Shown here: piece by piece, positions 56,161-64,000 of the stretch
How the letters are laid out: each line of letters opens with the position of its first letter
How positions within the stretch are numbered: the stretch's first letter is position 1
Assembly: GCF_014646295.1 (NCBI RefSeq)
Contig: NZ_BMNE01000008.1
Coordinates: 124,001 to 188,000, forward strand
DNA from: Nocardia rhizosphaerihabitans
Lineage (GTDB): Bacteria > Actinomycetota > Actinomycetes > Mycobacteriales > Mycobacteriaceae
Reading direction: 5' to 3'
DNA: 64,000 nt
Notes under the pieces: model-generated
Told to the model about the DNA's origin: nothing
What the model saw: the letters and a program-made list of their open reading frames with translations, nothing else
The model's database searches: none
Made by a program: the position numbers and the translations under genes

Positions 56161-57524
56161 GACGCGCGTGCTCCTTCGGCGATGGCGGGGTGGTTGGGTT
56201 GACGCAGACCGAGGTGGTCGCGCAGCGTGGTGCCGGTGTAGGCGGTGCGGAAACTGCCGCGTTCCTGCAGTTCCGGCACGACCGTGTCGACGAATTCGTC
56301 GAGCCCGGCGGGAGTGAGGTGCGGGACGAGAATGAACCCGTCGGCGGCATCGGTTTGCACGTAGTGGTCGATCTGCTCGGCGACCTGGGCGGCGGTGCCG
56401 ATGAACTGCTGGCGGCTGGTGACCTCGATGATCAGCTCGCGGATGCTGAGCTTCCCCGCCTCGGCCTGCGCCCGCCATGCCTTCGCCATGGCCAATGGAT
56501 CTTTCGCGTGCCGCACCCGGCCCCGGGTGATCTCGGTGGTGGTGTCGGGTTCGATGTCGGGCAGCGGGCCGTCGGGGTCGTAGCCGGAGAGGTCGCGGCC
56601 CCAAACCTGTTCGAGGAAGGCGATCGCGGTCTGCGGGCTCACCTGCTGGTACCGGATCTCCCTGGCTCGCTCGTGCGCGTCGGCTTCGGTGTCGCCGAGG
56701 ACGAAGGTGGCCGCCGGGAAGACCAGCAGTTCATCGTGTGCGCGACCGTATTTCGCGAGCCGCCCCTTGATGTCGGCGTAGAACTTCTGGCCCGCCTCGA
56801 GGGTGCCGTGCACGGTGAAGATGGCGTCGGCGGTCTTCGCCCCGAATTCGCGTCCCTCGTCGGAATCACCCGCCTGCAACAACACCGGGTGTCCCTGCGG
56901 ACTCGACGGCAGGACGAACGTGGCATCGATGTCGAATTGGCTGCTGCGGAAGGCGGTTCCGGGCACCTCCTCGGCGAAGACACCGCGTTCCCGGTCGACG
57001 ACGAACGCGTCGGCAGGCCAGCTGTCCCACAGCGCCCTGGTCGCTTCGACAACCTCGGCCGCGCGCCGGTACCGCTCGCTGTGCTCCAGATATCCACCGC
57101 GCCGGAAGTTCTCCCCGGTGAACGCGTCGGAGGAGGTGACCACGTTCCAGGCCGCCCGGCCGCCCGAGAGATGATCCAGCGAGGCGAACTGCTTGGCCAG
57201 CTCGAACGGCTCGTTGTAGGTGCTGTTGATGGTGCCCGCCAGCCCGAGCCGCTCGGTGACGGCGGCGACCGCGTTGAGCACGGTGAACGTGTCCGGCCTG
57301 CCCACCACGTCGAGATCGTGGATGCGGCCCCGGTGCTCGCGCAGCCGCAGGCCCTCGGCCAGGAAGAAGAAGTCGAACAGGCCGCGTTCGGCGGTCCGGG
57401 CCAGGTGTTCGAACGAGGCGAAGTCGATCTGCGACTTCGACGCCGGATCGGCCCAGACGGTCGTGTTGTTGACGCCGGGGAAGTGCGCGGCGAGATGGAC
57501 TTGCTTGCGTGGCTTCGAGGTCAC
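56157..57524 (-). CDS. NtaA/DmoA-family FMN-dependent monooxygenase
   Basis: A 455-residue enzyme of the NtaA/SnaA/DszA/DmoA group: HLAAHFPGVNNTTVWADPAS, FDFFFLAEGLRLREH, DHLSGGRAAWNVVTSSDAFT, ENFRRGGYLEHSERYRRA, and HPVLLQAGDSDEGREFGAKT. The group oxidises N- and S-compounds such as nitrilotriacetate, dibenzothiophene sulfone and dimethyl sulfide, with FMNH2 from a partner reductase. No reductase gene is in the window. The GTG at 57524 overlaps the upstream stop (GTGA). Confidence 0.88.
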   Translation of the reverse strand: MTSKPRKQVHLAAHFPGVNNTTVWADPASKSQIDFASFEHLARTAERGLFDFFFLAEGLRLREHRGRIHDLDVVGRPDTFTVLNAVAAVTERLGLAGTINSTYNEPFELAKQFASLDHLSGGRAAWNVVTSSDAFTGENFRRGGYLEHSERYRRAAEVVEATRALWDSWPADAFVVDRERGVFAEEVPGTAFRSSQFDIDATFVLPSSPQGHPVLLQAGDSDEGREFGAKTADAIFTVHGTLEAGQKFYADIKGRLAKYGRAHDELLVFPAATFVLGDTEADAHERAREIRYQQVSPQTAIAFLEQVWGRDLSGYDPDGPLPDIEPDTTTEITRGRVRHAKDPLAMAKAWRAQAEAGKLSIRELIIEVTSRQQFIGTAAQVAEQIDHYVQTDAADGFILVPHLTPAGLDEFVDTVVPELQERGSFRTAYTGTTLRDHLGLRQPNHPAIAEGARAS

Positions 57525-58638
57525 AGCGCTGCTCCTTGCGTGGTCGCGTAGCGGCTGGCGGGGCGGGGGAGGCCGAGGCGGTCGCGGAGGGTGCCCGGTG
57601 TGGATTCGGCCGGGGGACGTGCGGTGAGTGCCGCGAGCGTGGCGTGCAGCGCGAGCGGTCGCAGGACCACACCGTCGGCGGCGTCGGTGCGGGCGATCTC
57701 GTCGAGGAGTTCGTCGAGCGCGGTGGCGGTGCCCACGTACCGCAGGGCAGTGTCGTCGGCCTGCGCGAACCACCGGTCCAGCTCGGCGACCTCGGCGTGC
57801 GCTTGCTCGGCCGAATCAGCCAGGTGGACAGGAAGATCCAGCAGCACGCGCACGGTGTCGGGATCGCGGCCCGCCGTGGCGAGGGCGGCACGCAGCGCGA
57901 GGCGGCGTTCGGCGGCGGTGGCGAGGTCGGGGGCGGAGATGCGGAGGAGGTCGGCGCGGCGCACCGCGACGTCGATGGACGCGGGATCGTCGGCGCGCAC
58001 GGTTACGATCGGCTGACCCTGTGGCGAGCGCGGGGTGATCGACGGGCCCTTCACCGAGAAGTTCTCGCCGGCGAAGTCGATGTAGTGCAGCCGATCCCGG
58101 TCGATGAACCGGCCGGTGGCCACATCGCGGATCTCGGCGCCGTCCTCCCAGCTGTCCCACAGGCGGGTCACCACCTCGACCGCTTCGTCGGCCTCGTGCC
58201 ACAGTTGCGCGTCGGACTGAACACCCTTGCGGCCGAACGCCTTCGCCTGCCCGGCACCGATGGACACCCCGACTTCCCAGCCCGCGCGGCCCAGGCTCGC
58301 GAAGTCGAGCGCGGCGATCGCCTTGGACACATGGAACGGTTCGGTGTGGGTGACCGGGACCTGCGGGATCAGCCCGATCCGCCGGGTGTCCGGCGCGGTC
58401 CGGGCGGCGATCGCGACCGCGTCGAGCCTGCCGCGGGTCACCGCCGCGCCGCCCTCCTGCAGGCCGAACGAGTCGGGCAGGAACACCGCGTCGAACCCGA
58501 GTTCTTCGGCCCGCGAGACGACCTCGGTCCAGTAGCGAGCGCTGAACAGATCTTCGGCCCGCGAATCGGCACGCCGCCAGGACGCGGGATGCGTTCCGGT
58601 GCCCGCTGTTTCGATGCCGAGGAACAGTGTGACCTTGC

Positions 58639-58642
<4 letters not shown>
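57521..58642 (-). CDS. LLM-class flavin-dependent oxidoreductase
   Basis: A 373-residue luciferase-like enzyme. Conserved parts are EELGFDAVFLPDSFGLQEGG, TRRIGLIPQVPVTHTEPFHV, FASLGRAGWEVGVSIG and RDRLHYIDFAGENFSVKGPS, then SPQGQPIVTVRAD. The sequence is nearer to the DmoA/NtaA side of the family than to luciferase itself. ATG 58642 overlaps the ABC ATPase stop as ATGA. Substrate unknown. Confidence 0.86.
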
Positions 58643-60371
<1,729 letters not shown>

Positions 60372-60375
<4 letters not shown>

Positions 60376-61262
60376 CGGTTCTCCGCCTTCCCCGCGAAAC
60401 GACCCAGACGCTGCGCCGACAGCACGACCGCGACGATGACCAGGCCCGGCAGGGTGGTCAGCCACCACGCGGAGGCCAGGAAGTTGCGGCCTTCCGAGAT
60501 CAGCGAACCCCATTCGGGGGTGGGCGGTTTGGTGCCGTAACCGAGGAAGCTCAGCGAGGACACCGCCAGCACCGCCATCCCGAATTCCACGGCGGCCAGC
60601 GCCAGGACCGGCTGGAACGAATTCGGCAGGACATGCCGGGCCAGCACCGTGTACCAGCGCACGCCCGACGCGTGTGCCGCTTCGACATACGGCGCGTGCC
60701 GTACCCGCAGCACCTCCGAACGCATGACCCGGGCGAAGTTCGCGATCAACGAGATGCCCACGGCGAGGGCGACATTGCGGGTGCCGAAGCCGAGCGCGGT
60801 CACCAGTGCCAGGGACAGCAGCAGCGCCGGGATCGACAGCAGCACATCGACGACCCGCATGATCGCCGTGTCGACGATGCCGCCCGCCGCGCCGGACAGC
60901 AGCCCGAGCAGCGAGCCGACGACCAGCGCGATACCGACCGCGGTGAGGGTGGCGGTGAGTGAGAGCCCGGCGCCGTGCACCATCCGCGTGTAGAGATCGC
61001 GGCCGAGATTGTCGGTGCCGAACCAGTGCGCCGCGCTGGGCGCCTGGAACTTCTCCGCGGGCACGCCGGTCAGCGGGTCGCCGGAGGCGAAGACCGACGG
61101 CGCCACCGCCCACCCGATCGCGACGGCGAGCACCACACCCGCGACCAGCAGGCCCAGATGGCTACGGACCCATCGCGCGATCTCGGTGGCCCGGACCGCA
61201 CTGTCGTCGGCCGCCGCGGGCCGCTCGGCGACCGATCCACGGCGCACGAGGAGGTCAACCAT
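60372..61262 (-). CDS. ABC transporter permease (DppC-like)
   Basis: A 296-residue permease with six predicted spans. The N-terminal region has the DppC-type HWFGTDNLGRDLYTRMVHGA, and the cytoplasmic EAA loop is YVEAAHASGVRWYTVLARHVLPN. The ATG at 61262 has GAAGGGA upstream. It follows the DppB-like gene by 56 bases, the widest gap in the operon, and ends overlapping the ATPase start. Confidence 0.92.
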
Positions 61263-61318
61263 GGTCGTTCCCTTCGGTGTCGATGCCGGTCTCCGAGGCG
61301 GCCGGAGCGGGCGTGGAG

Positions 61319-62347
61319 TCAGGCACCGTGCACCGCCTTCGCGGCGACATCGGCCTTCGTATCCGGGAGTTCGGTGCTGTCGCCGGAGGGCGTCGTCAGT
61401 TTCGTACGCCCCCGGCTACCGGTGATCCGCGGATCGAGCAGGGGATACAGCAGATCGACGGTCAGGTTCACGACGACGAAGATCAGCGCCGACAGCAGCA
61501 CCACGCCCTGCACGACGGGAATGTCCTGGTTGAGCACGGACGTCTGGGTCAGCCTGCCGACACCGGCGCGGGCGAACACCGACTCCACCACCACCGACCC
61601 GGCCAGCATGGTGCCCACCAGCACACCGGCGATGGTGAACGCGGGCACGCTCGCCAGCCGGGCGACGTGGCGCCGCTGCACCCACCACCGCGACGCGCCC
61701 TTGGCGAGCGCGACCTCGGTGAACGGCTGCCGCCACGTCTGCTCGAGTCCGGCGGCGAGCACCTGGGCGATCACCGCCCCGATCGGCAGCGCCAGGGTCA
61801 GCGCGGGAAGCAGGGTGCCGCGCAGTCCCGTCCCGCCGAACGCCGGGAACCAGTGCAGGCGAAAGGAGAACAGCTGCAACAGGATCAGGCCGGTCCAGAA
61901 GGTCGGTACCGAAACACCCAGCGGCGGCAGGGCACCGAGCGCGTTGCGCAGCCACGGCCGTCGTGTGTAGGTGGCGGCAAAGGCCACAGCGGTGCCACCT
62001 ATCGCGGCGAAAAGCAGGGCTAGCAGGGTCAATCCGAGAGTCGACGGCAGCGCGTCGCCGAGCGCCTCGGTGACCGGCTGACCGGTGCTGATGGACCGCC
62101 CGAGGTCACCGGTGACCGCATTGCCGAGCGCGCTCACGTACTGCTCCCACAGCGGCTTGTCCAGGCCGTAGCGGGCCTGCAGCTCCGCGATCGCCACCTT
62201 GTCGACAGCGGTGCCGGGCCCACCGCCGTCGGCGGCCATCGACACCGGATCCGTGGGCAGCAGGTAGAGCACGACGAAGGAGATCGTGAACGCCGCCCAC
62301 AACACCCAGATCGCCTGCAGCACCCGGGAGCCCACGTAGCGCCCCAT
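61319..62347 (-). CDS. ABC transporter permease (DppB-like)
   Basis: A 342-residue permease of the DppB class: YVGSRVLQAIWVLWAAFTIS at the N-terminus, a large first extracellular loop (YGLDKPLWEQYVSAL), FTEVALAKGASRWWVQRRHV as the EAA loop, and a final span LLSALIFVVVNLTVDLLYPL followed by DPRI. It begins two bases after the stop of the substrate-binding protein gene. Confidence 0.92.
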   Translation of the reverse strand: MGRYVGSRVLQAIWVLWAAFTISFVVLYLLPTDPVSMAADGGGPGTAVDKVAIAELQARYGLDKPLWEQYVSALGNAVTGDLGRSISTGQPVTEALGDALPSTLGLTLLALLFAAIGGTAVAFAATYTRRPWLRNALGALPPLGVSVPTFWTGLILLQLFSFRLHWFPAFGGTGLRGTLLPALTLALPIGAVIAQVLAAGLEQTWRQPFTEVALAKGASRWWVQRRHVARLASVPAFTIAGVLVGTMLAGSVVVESVFARAGVGRLTQTSVLNQDIPVVQGVVLLSALIFVVVNLTVDLLYPLLDPRITGSRGRTKLTTPSGDSTELPDTKADVAAKAVHGA

Positions 62348-62349
62348 GA

Positions 62350-63978
62350 TCAGCGCCCGCTCAGCCAGGTGTCGAAGAACTGCAGCCGGGCCGAGGCCTC
62401 GAACTTCAGATCCTGGGTGTTCGAGGCCGCGCCGATCGCCTGGGACAACTCGACGGTGGGGATGTAGAGGCCGTTGTCGAGGATCTGCTGCTGCGCGGTC
62501 TTGATCAGCGTCGCCCGTGCGGCCGGATCATTGGCGGCCAGCTGCTTGTCCAGTGTTTCGTCCAGCGCCGGGATCGGTCCACGGGCGTTGAGGTTGCGAC
62601 CGGTGAGCGAGAAGGACGTGCGCAGGATGTCGCCGTCGGCGCGGGTGGAGTTGCCGTAGGTGGCGTCGTAGTCCTTGGAGTTCATCGTGGCGGTCCACTC
62701 CGGCAGGGACACCAGGTCGAGTGTCAGGTCGACGCCCACCTGGCGCAGCTGCTGCTGCACCAGCTCCAGGATCGCCTGGTTGCCCGCGAACACCTGGCTG
62801 AACGTCACCGAGAAGCTCAGGCGCTCACCGTTCTTCGTGCGGATGCCGTCGGCGCCGGGGACCCAGCCTGCCTGGTCGAGGATCGACTTCGCCTTGGCCG
62901 GGTCGTGGGGCAGTTGGGCTGACAGATCCGCGTACGCGGGTGTCGCCGAGGCCAGGGTCGAGGTCGCGGCCTTGAATTGCGGGCCGAGCACGGTGTCCAC
63001 GAGCTGCTTGCGGTCCAGCGCGGGCAGCAGAGCCTGGCGCACCGCCGGATCGCGCAGCGGACCACGAGTTACGTTGGGGTGCAGGCCGAACGGCGTGCCG
63101 GGGTTGGACGTGGACAGCACCTGACCGCCGACGGCCTCGATCTGCGGCGCGTCCTGGGGCAGCGCGTCGCTGATCGCGTCGAGCTGACCGGAGACGAGAC
63201 TGCCGGTGCGTACCCCGGATTCGGGGACGACGGTGAACTCGATCCGATCCAGGTACGCCTCGCCCTGATGCCCGAATACCGCCGAGCCCCAGTGGTATCC
63301 GGCCCGCTTCGCCAGCGTCACCGAGACGTCCTGCTTGTAGCCGGCGTAGGTGAACGGCCCGCTGCCGATGTTGTCGCCCGCGCACCTGGCCTCGGCCGGT
63401 TCGGCATTGGTCGCCTGCGCCAGGATGCCGAGCTGCGGCGTCGAGGAGGCCTGCAGGAACTGGGCGTTGGGCTGGCTGAATTCCACTCGGGCGGTGAGCT
63501 TGTCGACCGCGGTCGTGCCCACGTAGTTGGTGAGGTAGCTCGTGCCGAGCGGCGCCTTCGCGCCACCGAGCTTCACGATCGCGTCGAAGGTGTCGCGCAC
63601 CGAGTCCGCCGTGAGCGGGGTGCCGTCGCTGAAGGTGACGCCGTCGGCGAGTTTGAACGTGAACACCTTCGCGTCGGAGCTGACCTCCCAGCTCGTGGCC
63701 AGCCACGGCGTGATCGCGCCGGTCTTCGGGTCCTGATCGGTCAGCGAGTCGACGATCTGGCGGGCGACGTAGATGGACTGATTCGAGCCCGCCTGCGCCG
63801 GATCCGAGCACGACGGCGCCTGCGACAGGCCGTACCGCAGCGTGCCGCCGGGCTGCGGCGGACCGGCCTGCCCACCCGAACCTGCGCTGTCGCTACCGCA
63901 CGCGACCACGGAGGTGGCGACGGCGAGAACGCCGGCGACGGCGGCGAGACGATGACGGGGACCGATCACAGGGTGCAC
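62350..63978 (-). CDS. ABC transporter substrate-binding lipoprotein, family 5 (DppA/NikA-like)
   Basis: A 542-residue extracytoplasmic solute-binding protein. A signal peptide ends in the lipobox VVACGSD (Cys at about residue 27). Family 5 motifs are present: KVFTFKLADGVTFSDGTPLTADSV near residue 110-130 and DPAVRQALLPALDRKQLVDTVLG. Family members bind peptides, nickel chelates, opines or other small organics; the ligand is not evident. The GTG start at 63978 follows GGAGGAAGAAA. It is the first visible gene of the operon; its promoter lies at or beyond the window edge. Confidence 0.93.
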   Translation of the reverse strand: MHPVIGPRHRLAAVAGVLAVATSVVACGSDSAGSGGQAGPPQPGGTLRYGLSQAPSCSDPAQAGSNQSIYVARQIVDSLTDQDPKTGAITPWLATSWEVSSDAKVFTFKLADGVTFSDGTPLTADSVRDTFDAIVKLGGAKAPLGTSYLTNYVGTTAVDKLTARVEFSQPNAQFLQASSTPQLGILAQATNAEPAEARCAGDNIGSGPFTYAGYKQDVSVTLAKRAGYHWGSAVFGHQGEAYLDRIEFTVVPESGVRTGSLVSGQLDAISDALPQDAPQIEAVGGQVLSTSNPGTPFGLHPNVTRGPLRDPAVRQALLPALDRKQLVDTVLGPQFKAATSTLASATPAYADLSAQLPHDPAKAKSILDQAGWVPGADGIRTKNGERLSFSVTFSQVFAGNQAILELVQQQLRQVGVDLTLDLVSLPEWTATMNSKDYDATYGNSTRADGDILRTSFSLTGRNLNARGPIPALDETLDKQLAANDPAARATLIKTAQQQILDNGLYIPTVELSQAIGAASNTQDLKFEASARLQFFDTWLSGR

Positions 63979-64000
63979 TTTCTTCCTCCATCGAACCCGG

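Overview
The window is high-GC actinobacterial DNA with dense genes, GTG starts and many 4-base stop/start overlaps. Lineage markers point to the mycolic-acid-containing Mycobacteriales, most likely Nocardia or a close relative. These include an antigen-85-like mycolyltransferase, PimB', MptA, PknL, AdoK, a HesB protein, the actinobacterial cta/qcr respiratory genes, class II AroG and an NmtR/CtpJ pair. Much of the gene content corresponds to what I recall as the Rv2172-Rv2207 region of Mycobacterium tuberculosis, rearranged and interrupted by accessory genes. Assignments come from reading translations; no database search was possible.

Layout. 1-4.2 kb: the start of cobU, a secreted mycolyltransferase-like esterase, a decayed MarR fragment with a small membrane protein, a GlxA-type regulator and a DUF3043 membrane protein. 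4.4-9.9 kb: HesB/ErpA-like Fe-S protein, adenosine kinase, asparagine synthetase (with an in-frame palindromic insertion), and cytochrome aa3 subunits II and IV (ctaC, ctaF). 9.9-17.8 kb: an accessory block with an FAD oxidoreductase, a PhoD phosphatase, a Baeyer-Villiger-type monooxygenase, an AraC regulator coupled to an ABC1 kinase, and a Spo0M-like protein. 17.8-27 kb: a minus-strand run for envelope and phosphoinositol-mannoside functions (PlsC, ROK glucokinase, a CxxC protein, ArsA-like ATPase, two SRPBCC proteins, PimB', a membrane metalloprotease-like protein and two NlpC/P60 hydrolases). 27.4-31.7 kb: a DnaQ/UvrC-like nuclease, a divergent TrpF-like protein, a stand-alone RAM domain, TrpD and a hypothetical protein. 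31.9-36.2 kb: ctaE-qcrC-qcrA-qcrB. 36.3-43.4 kb: a 3'-5' exoribonuclease, a two-component system, a hemophore-like protein, AroG, PknL with four PASTA domains and its Rv2175c-like neighbour. 43.5-46 kb: CtpJ-type metal ATPase and NmtR. 46-52.9 kb: crtB, mptA, crtI and a prenyl synthase in one operon, then MTHFR-like metF. 52.9-54.1 kb: a DUF2867 gene next to remnants of a TetR gene and a nuclease gene. 54.2-64 kb: a tightly overlapped operon of a peptide/opine-type ABC transporter, three flavin-dependent monooxygenases and a DUF1684 protein.

How the parts fit together. CtaC, CtaF, CtaE and QcrCAB are most of the cytochrome bcc-aa3 supercomplex. PlsC, PimB', MptA and PknL act in or on the inner membrane and cell envelope. 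IdsA, CrtI and CrtB give the core route from prenyl diphosphates to a desaturated carotenoid, with the mannosyltransferase MptA translated between them. The last operon looks like uptake plus oxidative cleavage of an unknown, possibly organosulfur, substrate; it is the best candidate here for an undescribed system.

Two patterns run through the window. At least eleven genes have a -10-like TANNNT or CATACT hexamer ending 6-7 bases before the start codon, as expected for leaderless mRNAs. Three genes have their best start at CTG.
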